Source of the DNA: CADEFX01 sp050260355
GTDB lineage: Bacteria > Pseudomonadota > Alphaproteobacteria > Rhizobiales > Hyphomicrobiaceae
Direction of reading: 5' to 3'
DNA length: 64,000 bases
NCBI GenBank assembly: GCA_050260355.1
Contig: JBLNBZ010000147.1
Span: 62,001-126,000 of the forward strand
This document shows, piece after piece, positions 46,076 to 55,033 of the stretch (position 1 is the first letter of the stretch; the number at the start of each line of letters is the position of its first letter). The position numbers and the translations under genes are program-made. The notes beneath the pieces were generated by a model. That model had not been told where the DNA came from. It did no database searches and saw only the letters and a program-made list of their open reading frames with translations.

Positions 46076-47329
46076 ATGGGCGCCGACCGGATCAGGATGC
46101 ATCAAGGACTAAGCCAGCAACCAGAGCCTACCCACAACGGGCGCCAGGCCGCCCCGCGGGCCAAGCGCGTGCTGACTGTGCTCGGGGCCACAGGGTCCGT
46201 GGGCAAGAGCACGCTCGATTTGATCAGCCGGCACGCCGATGCGTTCGCGATCGACACCCTGACCGCACAAAACAACGTGAATGGGCTGGCCGAGGCTGCC
46301 CTTCGGCACCGCGCAAAACTCGCTGTGATTGGCGACGCGCGACACTACCAGGAGCTCAAGGTGCTCCTGGCCGGCTCGGGGATCGAGGCGGCCGCCGGTG
46401 AAGCCGCGCTGATCGAGGCCGCTGAGCGACCTGTCGATTGTGTCATGGCGGCGATCGTGGGTGCCGCGGCATTGAAGCCCATCCTTGCGGCGGCGCGTCG
46501 AGGCGGCAGGCTGGCGCTGGCCAACAAGGAATGTCTCGTCTCGGCCGGCGACATTTTCATGCGCACGGTGGCTGAGGCAGGGACCGAGCTCATTCCGGTC
46601 GACAGCGAGCATTCAGCCGCGTTCCAGGCCTTGGCGGGCGCCGATCCAACCTCGATCGAGCGCATCGTGATCACTGCCTCTGGCGGACCGTTTCGGACAT
46701 GGCCGCGGGAGGCGCTGGCACGCGCCACGCCGGAGCAGGCGTCCAAGCACCCCAACTGGTCGATGGGACCCAAAATCACCATCGACTCGGCGACCCTGAT
46801 GAACAAGGGGCTGGAGCTGATCGAGGCCTATCATCTGTTTCCCGTCGAGGCGCACCAGCTCGGTGTGGTCGTCCACCCGCAGTCGATTGTGCACTGCCTG
46901 GTCGAGTTCACTGACGGGTCGGTGCTGGCTCCCATGGCCAATCCGGACATGCGCACGCCGATCGCACTCAGTCTGGCTTGGCCGGCTCGCATGCATGCGC
47001 CCACGCCCCGCCTCGACCTCGTCAAGCTCGGATCCCTGTCCTTCGAGGCGCCGGACGAGGCGCGGTTTCCGGCCCTGCGCATCGCGCGCGCCGCGCTCGC
47101 GCTCGGGGGCACCGCAGGGGCCATTCTGAACGCAGCCAATGAGGTTGCTGTCGAGGGCTTCGTTGCCAGACAGATCGGCTTCCTTGAAATCGCCACGCTT
47201 GTCGAGGACGTGCTGACGGAGGCTGAGCGAACCGGCCTCATCCGGGAGGCCGCCGATCTGGCCGATGTGCTGCAAGCCGATGCGGCGGCTCGAGACATGG
47301 CACGTGGATTGCTAAGCAGGTATGGTTAG
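46076..47329 (+). CDS. dxr: 1-deoxy-D-xylulose 5-phosphate reductoisomerase
   Basis: Second enzyme of the MEP isoprenoid pathway. The NADPH site is VLGATGSVGKSTLDLI, the catalytic and metal residues are in ANKECLVSAG and PVDSEHSAAFQAL, and the substrate loop region includes KHPNWSMGPKITIDSATLMN. The length is 417 residues from the ATG at 46076; an ATG at 46097 would trim seven. It lies two bases after the cdsA stop. Confidence 0.94.
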   Translation: MGADRIRMHQGLSQQPEPTHNGRQAAPRAKRVLTVLGATGSVGKSTLDLISRHADAFAIDTLTAQNNVNGLAEAALRHRAKLAVIGDARHYQELKVLLAGSGIEAAAGEAALIEAAERPVDCVMAAIVGAAALKPILAAARRGGRLALANKECLVSAGDIFMRTVAEAGTELIPVDSEHSAAFQALAGADPTSIERIVITASGGPFRTWPREALARATPEQASKHPNWSMGPKITIDSATLMNKGLELIEAYHLFPVEAHQLGVVVHPQSIVHCLVEFTDGSVLAPMANPDMRTPIALSLAWPARMHAPTPRLDLVKLGSLSFEAPDEARFPALRIARAALALGGTAGAILNAANEVAVEGFVARQIGFLEIATLVEDVLTEAERTGLIREAADLADVLQADAAARDMARGLLSRYG

Positions 47330-47419
47330 ATGAACGTTAGTGCCGGCTGAAGCAGGCGAGCCGGCTGCAGCCGTTGCCCTTTGGCACAAAGGCCTGCCGT
47401 CGGGAGCTCGGGCTCGAGT

Positions 47420-48550
47420 ATGATCTGGAACTTCCTCTCCGTTCTCGTTCCGTTTTTGTTCGTGCTTACGGTGGTCGTGTTCATTCACGAGCTCGGTCAC
47501 TTCCTCGTGGCACGCTGGAACGGCGTTTCCATACAGGCTTTCTCCATCGGCTTCGGCCGGGAGATCTGGGGTTTCAACGACCGGCACGGCACGCGCTGGC
47601 GGTTGGCCTGGATCCCCCTTGGCGGCTATGTGAAGTTCATCGACGACGAGAATGGTGCGAGTGCGCCCTCGCGCGAGGCTTTTGAGCGCTTGTCCGCCCA
47701 GGACCGTGCTGGTGCGTTCCAGTCCAAGACACTGGGCCAGCGGGCCGCCGTCGTAGCTGCCGGTCCGATCGCCAACTTCTTGCTTGCCATCACAATTTTT
47801 GCCTCGATCTTCTACCTCGTCGGTGTTCCGGTGACCGAGCCGCGGGTGGACGAGGTGATGGCGGGTGGGGCGGCTGAAGCTGCTGGCTTCAAGGCCGGTG
47901 ACCTCATCGTCAGCATCGATGGCGAGCCGATCGAGAGCTTCAATGACATGCAGCGCATCGTCGGCGCCAACGCCGACACCGAGCTTACATTCGTGGTTGA
48001 GCGCGGAGGCTCGCGGATCACACTCAAGGCAACGCCTGGCCGGCGCGAGCTGACGGACCGGTTCGGCAACAAGATGCGGGTTGGTGTGATCGGCATCAAA
48101 CGAGCCACCAAACCGCAGGATTGGGAGTACCGGCACTACGGTCCGCTCGAAGCGGTCTGGCTCGGCGTCAAGGAGACCCATTTCATCGTCGCTAAGACGA
48201 TCGGCTACGTGCGCGATGTTGCCCTCGGACGCGAGGCCGCCGACCAATTGGGTGGGCCAATCCGCATCGCCGAGGTGTCGGGGCAGGTGGCGAGTGCCGG
48301 CTTCGTGCCGCTGCTCAATCTGACCGCCGTACTTTCCGTCAGTATCGGGCTGATCAATCTGTTCCCGATCCCCTTGCTGGACGGTGGCCATCTGCTGTTC
48401 TACGCGCTCGAGGCCGTGCGCCGTAGGCCCCTCAGCGAGCGGGCGCAAGAGATTGGTTTTCGGATCGGTCTGACGCTCGTCTTGATGCTGATGATCTACG
48501 CCACGTTCAATGACTTACCCATCGTGCGGCGATGGATCGGATTAGGCTGA
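47420..48550 (+). CDS. rseP: Site-2 protease RseP
   Basis: A 376-residue intramembrane zinc protease cleaving anti-sigma factors and signal-peptide remnants. The HExxH motif is in VVVFIHELGHFLVARWNGV, a PDZ domain covers about residues 125-200, and the third zinc ligand is in LINLFPIPLLDGGHLLFYAL. About four helices are seen. The ATG at 47420 was chosen because the upstream in-frame stretch is hydrophilic and lacks a ribosome site. Confidence 0.94.
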   Translation: MIWNFLSVLVPFLFVLTVVVFIHELGHFLVARWNGVSIQAFSIGFGREIWGFNDRHGTRWRLAWIPLGGYVKFIDDENGASAPSREAFERLSAQDRAGAFQSKTLGQRAAVVAAGPIANFLLAITIFASIFYLVGVPVTEPRVDEVMAGGAAEAAGFKAGDLIVSIDGEPIESFNDMQRIVGANADTELTFVVERGGSRITLKATPGRRELTDRFGNKMRVGVIGIKRATKPQDWEYRHYGPLEAVWLGVKETHFIVAKTIGYVRDVALGREAADQLGGPIRIAEVSGQVASAGFVPLLNLTAVLSVSIGLINLFPIPLLDGGHLLFYALEAVRRRPLSERAQEIGFRIGLTLVLMLMIYATFNDLPIVRRWIGLG

Positions 48551-48755
48551 ATCGTTGGCGAGGTGAAGCAATATTGCCACTTCCACGGTTCGGCCTGAAT
48601 CGTTAGAAATGCTTACTTTTTGGAGGGCGGTGCTTCCAGAGTGGGATCTGGGATTGCCGCAGGGTGTGTGGGGTGAGTAACTAAGCGCCGGTCTGACGCC
48701 GACAGACACGAGCGTACGGTTGGGGGATCGGCGAACCGAAAGGCAGTCCTGAAGA

Positions 48756-51158
48756 ATGCCTCTCTTTCGGAGTATCAGGGACGGGGGACTCAGATGGGCC
48801 TTCGTAGTAGCGGTGCTGTCGGCGGCGTCGGCAATAATCGTTTGCGGCGGCACGTCGACACAGGTCCAGGCGCAGGACAGCCGAATCCGTGAAATCCAGG
48901 TGACCGGCAATCGGCGCGTTGAGCCCGAGACGGTGCGCTCGTATCTGCGCTTTTCCGTCGGCGACGCCTACAGTCCCGGCCGGGCCGACGAGTCGATCAA
49001 GCAGTTGTTCCAGACCGGCCTGTTCTCCGACGTCAAGATCGACCGCCAAGGCGGGACTGTCGTGGTGAGCGTGGTTGAGAACCCCGTCATCAACCAGGTT
49101 GCTTTCGAAGGCAATTACGAGGTCGACAAGAAGACACTCGAATCGGAAGTGCAGCTCAAGCCGCGCTCCGTCTACACGCGCGCCAAGGTGCAAGCAGACG
49201 TGCAGCGCATTCTCGACGTCTATCGCCGGCAGGGTCGGTTCGCCGCCACCGTCGAGCCCAAGATCATCGAGCTGGAGCAGAACCGGGTAAACTTGGTCTT
49301 CGAGATCTCCGAGGGCGGTGCGACCAAGGTCAAGAGCATCCAGTTCATCGGCAACCACGCGTTTTCAGACTCGCAGTTGCGCGACATCATCACTACGTCG
49401 CAGGCGGGATGGTTCGACTTCCTGAAGGGTACGGCCTACTACGATCCTGATCGGCTGAACCTCGATCGCGAGCTGCTGCGGCAGTACTACCTCAAAAACG
49501 GCTACGCCGACGCGCGGGTCGTCTCGGCCACGGCCGAGCTGGATCGTGATGGGTCGGGCTTTTTCATCACCTTCGTCGTCGAGGAAGGCGACATCTACAG
49601 TTTCGGCGACGTCCGCATTGAAAACGGGCTGCCGGGGATCAACGCTGACGCGTTGATGGGCGAGGTGCTGACCAAGCGGGGCGCTGTCTATAACGCGGCC
49701 GAGATCGACAAGACAGTCGAGCGTCTGACCCTTCGCGTTTCCGAGCAGGGTTTTGCTTTCGGCCGCGTGCGGCCCAAAGCTGATCGCGATGCAACGGCTC
49801 GCGTCATCTCGTTGGCTTATGTGATCGACGAGGGGCCGCGGGTTTACATCGAGCGCATCAACGTCATCGGCAACACGCGGACGAAGGACTATGTGATCCG
49901 GCGCGAGTTCCGCCTGGCGGAAGGCGATGCGTTCAATCCGTTGCTCGTCGACCAGGCCAAGAGGCGTCTGCAGGGCCTTGGCTTCTTCAAGACCGTCGAG
50001 GTCAAGCGCCGGCCTGGCTCTTCGCCGGATCGAATTATCCTGGACGTCGAGCTCGTCGAGCAGCCGACGGGTGAGATTTCATTCGGCGCCGGCTATTCAA
50101 CGGCGGAGGGCGTGATCGGTGATATCACATTCACCGAGCGCAACCTGATGGGCAACGGGCAGTTCCTGCGCCTCAAGCTGTCTGGCTCATTCGAGCGCAC
50201 GCAGATCGATCTGTCGTTTACCGAGCCGCGCTTCCTCGATCGCAACTTGTCGGCAGGCTTCGACCTGTTCCACAAGGAGATAACGCAGAGCGATTATCAG
50301 CTCTTCGACTCTCGCAAGAGCGGCGGCTCGCTCAGGCTAGGATTTCCGCTCAACGAGCAGCTCTGGCTGAACACGTACTACACGATCTCCTACGACACGA
50401 TCAGCAACGTCGATAAGAACTTCGATCCGCAAAATGGCGACAACAGGGTTGCCTCACGCGCGATCATTGACGCTGAGGGCAGCTACCTTACGTCGTTGGT
50501 CGGCACGTCCATCAGCTACGATCAGCGCAATCACCCGCGCAATCCGACCAGGGGCTACTATCTGACTGCCAGCACCGACTTCGCCGGTGTGGGTGGCGAC
50601 GTGCAGTACGTGCGGATGATGGCGGAGGGCCGCTATTACTACCCCATCACCGAGAAGATTACCTTCGTCGGTCGCGTGATGGGTGGCCACATCTTGGGCT
50701 GGGGCGGCGACGAGGTTCGGTTGCTCGATATGTTCTATCGCGGCGGCGAGACGATCCGCGGCTTTGATCGGGCGGGGTTCGGTCCACGGGATCTCGCGAC
50801 GGATAGCGCGCTTGGGGGTGATACATTCTATGCGGTTACGGCCGAGGTTCGCTATCCGTTACCGTTCGTTCCCGACGATCTCGGCATGAGCGGCGCGTTC
50901 TTCGTCGATGCTGGCTCGCTCTTCGGGGTGGCGAACTCGACCAAGGCGCTCGCGCATAACTGCGGGGTACCTCCAGTCGGCACGACGATACCCAACCTTT
51001 GCCTCGCAGACGACAGCACGGTACGCGTGTCGGCGGGCGCGAGCTTGCTCTGGAACTCGCCGCTCGGCCCCCTGCGCGCAGACTTCGGTTGGGCGATCCT
51101 GAAGGAAAGCTACGACAAGGAGCAGCTGTTCCGGTTCGGCGCCAGCACCAAGTTCTAG
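48756..51158 (+). CDS. bamA: Outer-membrane protein assembly factor BamA
   Basis: An 800-residue Omp85 barrel protein that inserts outer-membrane proteins. It has a signal peptide ending AQAQDS near residue 40, then five POTRA repeats to about residue 430 and a barrel. The conserved VRGF/Y-type motif appears as GGETIRGFDRAGFGP, and the last residue is phenylalanine, the usual beta-signal end. The 205 bases before it contain only a ten-base direct repeat of low significance and probably its promoter. Confidence 0.95.
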   Translation: MPLFRSIRDGGLRWAFVVAVLSAASAIIVCGGTSTQVQAQDSRIREIQVTGNRRVEPETVRSYLRFSVGDAYSPGRADESIKQLFQTGLFSDVKIDRQGGTVVVSVVENPVINQVAFEGNYEVDKKTLESEVQLKPRSVYTRAKVQADVQRILDVYRRQGRFAATVEPKIIELEQNRVNLVFEISEGGATKVKSIQFIGNHAFSDSQLRDIITTSQAGWFDFLKGTAYYDPDRLNLDRELLRQYYLKNGYADARVVSATAELDRDGSGFFITFVVEEGDIYSFGDVRIENGLPGINADALMGEVLTKRGAVYNAAEIDKTVERLTLRVSEQGFAFGRVRPKADRDATARVISLAYVIDEGPRVYIERINVIGNTRTKDYVIRREFRLAEGDAFNPLLVDQAKRRLQGLGFFKTVEVKRRPGSSPDRIILDVELVEQPTGEISFGAGYSTAEGVIGDITFTERNLMGNGQFLRLKLSGSFERTQIDLSFTEPRFLDRNLSAGFDLFHKEITQSDYQLFDSRKSGGSLRLGFPLNEQLWLNTYYTISYDTISNVDKNFDPQNGDNRVASRAIIDAEGSYLTSLVGTSISYDQRNHPRNPTRGYYLTASTDFAGVGGDVQYVRMMAEGRYYYPITEKITFVGRVMGGHILGWGGDEVRLLDMFYRGGETIRGFDRAGFGPRDLATDSALGGDTFYAVTAEVRYPLPFVPDDLGMSGAFFVDAGSLFGVANSTKALAHNCGVPPVGTTIPNLCLADDSTVRVSAGASLLWNSPLGPLRADFGWAILKESYDKEQLFRFGASTKF

Positions 51159-51299
51159 CCGTGTTGGGTTGCCTAAGGGGCGCAGGTCCGGGCTGGCGAG
51201 CGGCTCCCGGCGCGTAAGCAATACCGGAGGATGTGGTTGCTCGGTCGGCTAAGGCGGAGCAAGATGCCGCCGCAGTCAGACCCCGGCGTAGGAAACATC

Positions 51300-52361
51300 A
51301 TGCAGCATCCGGGTTTCTTCGACCGGGCTGGCCCGTTCGACTTGGCGTCCATAGCACAGAAGATGGGGGCGGAGCTGCAGCCAGGGGCGGACGCCGGGCA
51401 GTTGCTCGAGGACGTGCGGCCGTTGTCCGAAGCCGGGCCGCGGCATCTCTCGTTCATCGACAACCGGCGCTATGTTCCCCAGCTTGCGGTCACCCGGGCC
51501 GGGGCCATCATAACGCCGCCGGCGCTTCTGCCGAGGTTGCCGGCGGGGGCCGTGCCGCTGATCATGAAGTCGCCGTACCGCGGCTTTGCGCTGGCACTGC
51601 AACTCTTCTATCCCGACGCGATGCGACCCAAAGCCGCCCTATCCGCGCTGGGGGAACCGGACTTCGCGCATGTGCATCCGACCGCGCGGCTGGAGCCGGG
51701 GGTGCGGGTCGAGCCCGGTGCGGTGGTCGGCCGCGAGGCCCAGGTGGGCAGGGGCACCGTCGTGGCGGCGGGCGCCGTGATCGGCTATCGGGTGATGGTG
51801 GGGCGCGACTGCTATATCGGCCCCGGCGCCACGGTAACGCATGCGCTGCTTGGCAATGGGGTTCTCATTCACGCCGGGGTGCGCATTGGCCAGGACGGGT
51901 TCGGCTTTGCCATGGGGCCGGAAGGGCATCTGAAGGTGCCCCAGATCGGCCGGGTGATCATCCAGGACGACGTCGAGATCGGGGCCAATACCTCCATCGA
52001 CCGCGGGGCTCTTAAGGATACGGTCATCGGGGAGGGGACCAAAATTGATAATCTGGTGCAGATCGGGCACAACGTCGTCATGGGCCGTGGCTGCGTCATT
52101 GTCGGGCAGACCGGCATCTCGGGCTCGGTCGAGCTTGGCGATTTTGTCGTCATGGGCGGCCAGTCCGGTGCGGTCGGCCACGTCAAGGTCGGGTCGGGTG
52201 CCCAGATAGCGGGCGGCTCGCACGTCAAAAACGACGTGCCGCCCGGCGCGCGCATGGGCGGCACGCCGGCGCGGCCATTCAGGGAATGGGCCCGCGAGAT
52301 TGCAGCGATCCGCCGCATCGCACGCAAGGAAGCGCCAGGAGGGGCGGACAGCGAGCACTAG
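51300..52361 (+). CDS. lpxD: UDP-3-O-acylglucosamine N-acyltransferase
   Basis: A 353-residue acyltransferase adding the second fatty acid to the lipid A precursor. An N-terminal uridine-binding domain is followed by about ten hexapeptide repeats forming a left-handed helix. The catalytic histidine lies in KIDNLVQIGHNVVMGRGC. The ATG at 51300 follows AGGAAA at seven bases; upstream in-frame ATGs lack a ribosome site. Confidence 0.94.
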   Translation: MQHPGFFDRAGPFDLASIAQKMGAELQPGADAGQLLEDVRPLSEAGPRHLSFIDNRRYVPQLAVTRAGAIITPPALLPRLPAGAVPLIMKSPYRGFALALQLFYPDAMRPKAALSALGEPDFAHVHPTARLEPGVRVEPGAVVGREAQVGRGTVVAAGAVIGYRVMVGRDCYIGPGATVTHALLGNGVLIHAGVRIGQDGFGFAMGPEGHLKVPQIGRVIIQDDVEIGANTSIDRGALKDTVIGEGTKIDNLVQIGHNVVMGRGCVIVGQTGISGSVELGDFVVMGGQSGAVGHVKVGSGAQIAGGSHVKNDVPPGARMGGTPARPFREWAREIAAIRRIARKEAPGGADSEH

Positions 52362-52403
52362 GTGTTGTCCGCCCGCGGGAGAAGTGAGCTGAGGTCGACG
52401 CAT

Positions 52404-52895
52404 ATGCAGGAGATCAACGAAGGCAAGGAAAAGGCCGCGCTCGGGACGGCCGACATCGTGCGTCTCTTGAAGCTCCTGCCGCATCGCTATCCATTTCTGC
52501 TGGTCGATCGTCTGGTGGAGATGAACGGCGACCAGAGCTGCATCGGCATCAAGAGCGTGACGATCAACGAGCCGTTCTTCCAGGGCCACTTTCCGGGCTT
52601 TCCGGTGATGCCCGGGGTGCTCATCATCGAGGGTATGGCGCAGACGGCCGGCGCACTTTGTGTCCACAGCCTGGGTCAAGACTACAAGCCGCAGCTGGTG
52701 TATTTCATGGGCATCGACCGCGCCAAGTTCCGCAAGCCCGTGTTCCCCGGCGACCGGCTGCACTACCACATGAAGAAGGTTAGGAGTCGCGGCCGGGCAT
52801 GGCGGTTCTACGGTGAGGCGAAGGTCGACGGCCAGATCGCGGCCGAGGCCGAGGTGAGCGCCATGATCGTGGACCCAGAGAATGTCAAAACCTGA
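52404..52895 (+). CDS. fabZ: (3R)-hydroxyacyl-ACP dehydratase FabZ
   Basis: A 163-residue hot-dog-fold dehydratase of fatty acid synthesis. The catalytic histidine is in FFQGHFPGFPVMPGVLIIEG and the glutamate a few residues later in IIEGMAQTAG. It overlaps lpxA by 14 bases, which couples fatty acid and lipid A synthesis in one transcript. GAGG precedes the ATG. Confidence 0.95.
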   Translation: MQEINEGKEKAALGTADIVRLLKLLPHRYPFLLVDRLVEMNGDQSCIGIKSVTINEPFFQGHFPGFPVMPGVLIIEGMAQTAGALCVHSLGQDYKPQLVYFMGIDRAKFRKPVFPGDRLHYHMKKVRSRGRAWRFYGEAKVDGQIAAEAEVSAMIVDPENVKT

Positions 52896-53688
52896 GATCC
52901 ATTCGACGGCCATCGTCGAGGACGGAGCAAACCTCGGTGAAGGCGTCAGGATCGGACCCTATTGCGTCGTAGGACGCAATGTATCGCTGGGCGAAGGCTG
53001 CGAGCTGATCAGCCATGTCGTCGTCACCGGCAAGACAACCATAGGTCCGCGCACGCGCATCTTTCCCTTCGCCTCGATCGGGCATCAGCCGCAGGACCTG
53101 AAATACAAGGGCGAAGCCTCCACGCTCACCGTCGGCGCCGACTGCATCGTGCGCGAGGGCGTTACCATGAATCCCGGCACCCAGGGCGGCGGCATGGAGA
53201 CAACCGTGGGCGACAACTGCGCTTTTCTCGCGCACAGTCACGTCGGCCACGACTGCAAGGTGGGCAATAACGTCATTTTCTCGAACAACGTCATGCTCGC
53301 AGGCCATTGCACCGTGGGCAACTTCGCGATCCTCGGCGGCGGAGCCGCGGTGATCCAATTCGCGCGCGTGGGCGCACATTCGTTTCTGGGCGGGATGTCG
53401 GGGCTCGAGAACGATCTGATCCCTTACGGCATGGCGCTCGGCAACCGCGCCTACCTGTCAGGCCTCAATATTGTCGGCCTGCAGCGGCGCGGGTTCTCGC
53501 GCGAGCAGATTCACAGTCTGCGGCGAGCCTATCGGCTGCTGTTTGCGGATGAGGGCACGCTGATGGAGCGCGTCGAGGACGTGGCCGCGGAGTTCGGCGA
53601 CAACCCGATTGTGCAGGAAATCCTCGCCTTCATTCGGGTCGGCGGCAAACGCTCGCTGTGTACGCCTCACGACGGCCATGCCGGCTGA
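52882..53688 (+). CDS. lpxA: UDP-N-acetylglucosamine O-acyltransferase
   Basis: A 268-residue enzyme of the first lipid A step, built of hexapeptide repeats with a C-terminal helical domain. The catalytic histidine is in AFLAHSHVGHDCKVGNN. It is followed by the 11-base overlapping lpxI. The length is typical. Confidence 0.95.
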   Translation: MSKPEIHSTAIVEDGANLGEGVRIGPYCVVGRNVSLGEGCELISHVVVTGKTTIGPRTRIFPFASIGHQPQDLKYKGEASTLTVGADCIVREGVTMNPGTQGGGMETTVGDNCAFLAHSHVGHDCKVGNNVIFSNNVMLAGHCTVGNFAILGGGAAVIQFARVGAHSFLGGMSGLENDLIPYGMALGNRAYLSGLNIVGLQRRGFSREQIHSLRRAYRLLFADEGTLMERVEDVAAEFGDNPIVQEILAFIRVGGKRSLCTPHDGHAG

Positions 53689-55033
53689 CCTGCTGCGGTC
53701 TGCCGCCAGCCCAGCATGCACTCCACTCGGCATCCTGGCGGGCTCAGGTGTGCTCCCACTTGAAGTGGCTGCGGCGGCGCAGGCTGCAGGCCGCCCCGTG
53801 CATATCATCGCGATCGAAGGCTTTGCCGCCGATGCGGTTGCCGACTATCCCCACACCTGGGCCAATATCGGCCAGGTCGGAAGGATGATCCGCGGCTTCA
53901 GGCAGGCGCATTGCGATGAGATCATCATCGTGGGTGGCATGCGCCGACCGAATCTGTGGAAGGTGAAGATCGACTCCGGCTTCTTCCGCAGCATCGGCAC
54001 CGTGCTGAAGATGACGCGCGGCGGAGACGACAGCATACTGCGCCGCATCGTGACCTTCTTCGAGCTGCAGGGCTTCAAGGTCTGCGGCGTGCACGACGTG
54101 GCTCCTCATCTGCTGGCGCGGATCGGTGTGCTCGGAGCCGTGCAGCCAACCGAGGCTCACCGCACGGCGATCGCACGCGGAGTACGCCTGATTGGAGCGC
54201 TCGGGACCTTCGACGTCGGCCAGGGAGCGGTCGTCACGGAGAAGGAGGTGCTCGCCATCGAAGGTGCGCGCGGGACGGATGCGATGTTGAGCGAGGTGCG
54301 CGAGCAGGCCCGTCGCTGCACCGGCGGCAGGGAGCGAGCCGGTGTGCTCGTCAAGCTCCCCAAGCCCGGCCAGGAGTTGCGCATTGATTTGCCCGTGATC
54401 GGCCTGGAGACGATCGAGCGGGCTGTCGAGGCGGGGCTCGGCGGGGTGGCCGTTCGCGGCGGGCAATCGCTTGTCATTGGGTCGGAAGCAATGTTGCGCC
54501 GGGCCGATGCGAACGGGATCTTCGTGGTCGGGCTCGACGGCAGCGAGCCGGAGGGACGGCCCGCCAGGAATGCCGAAGCGGCTGTTGACGCGGCGCCGCT
54601 GGAGATCCTCGGCCGGCACGCGCCGACGCCTGCAGACCGGCGCGATATTGCGCTCGGGCGCCGGCTGATGCCCGTGCTCGAGGCGCACGATGCGGGCGAC
54701 GCGGCCGTCATCGCAGGGGAGCACGTGTTGGCGATCAATGCGGGAATGCCGGCGAGCGCGATGCTGGTCGGCGGCACCGGCTCGGGCAGTCATTGGGGGC
54801 GGCGCGCCTTCCGCAAGCGGCATGGCGTGCTGGTCGTTCGCTCGCCGCAGGTGATTCTCGGGGATGCCCAGGGCGACGACGAGGAAGCGATCCGGTTCGG
54901 CTGGATGGCCGAAGCGGGGCTGGCTGGCATCGTCTGCGTGTCAGGTGCGTTTCCGGCGGACCTCGAGCGCCCGGCCATCGAGCAGGCGAACGAGGCAGGG
55001 CTTTTCCTCATGGCTGCGGCGCGGGCGGCATGA
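53678..55033 (+). CDS. lpxI: LpxI UDP-2,3-diacylglucosamine pyrophosphatase with a duplicated C-terminal domain
   Basis: LpxI hydrolyses UDP-diacylglucosamine in alphaproteobacteria, replacing LpxH. Residues 12-160 match the N-terminal domain (LGILAGSGVLPLEVAAAAQA, GGMRRPNLWKVKID), and residues about 163-287 match the usual catalytic domain (FDVGQGAVV, EGARGTDAMLSEV, LVKLPKPGQELRIDLPVIG). A typical LpxI of about 280 residues would end there. This protein is 451 long, and residues about 321-449 form a second copy (HDAGDAAVI, INAGMPASAMLV, HGVLVVRSPQVILGD, AEAGLAGIVC, ANEAGLFLMA). The GTDAM and PKPGQ motifs have diverged in the second copy. The ATG at 53678 overlaps lpxA; the stop overlaps the lpxB start (ATGA). 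Confidence 0.9.
   Translation: MPADLLRSAASPACTPLGILAGSGVLPLEVAAAAQAAGRPVHIIAIEGFAADAVADYPHTWANIGQVGRMIRGFRQAHCDEIIIVGGMRRPNLWKVKIDSGFFRSIGTVLKMTRGGDDSILRRIVTFFELQGFKVCGVHDVAPHLLARIGVLGAVQPTEAHRTAIARGVRLIGALGTFDVGQGAVVTEKEVLAIEGARGTDAMLSEVREQARRCTGGRERAGVLVKLPKPGQELRIDLPVIGLETIERAVEAGLGGVAVRGGQSLVIGSEAMLRRADANGIFVVGLDGSEPEGRPARNAEAAVDAAPLEILGRHAPTPADRRDIALGRRLMPVLEAHDAGDAAVIAGEHVLAINAGMPASAMLVGGTGSGSHWGRRAFRKRHGVLVVRSPQVILGDAQGDDEEAIRFGWMAEAGLAGIVCVSGAFPADLERPAIEQANEAGLFLMAAARAA

Noticed and set aside
48547..48604. Direct repeat CTGAATCGTT, two copies 48 bases apart upstream of bamA
   Set aside because: Ten bases only, and no known regulator matches; the first copy straddles the rseP stop.
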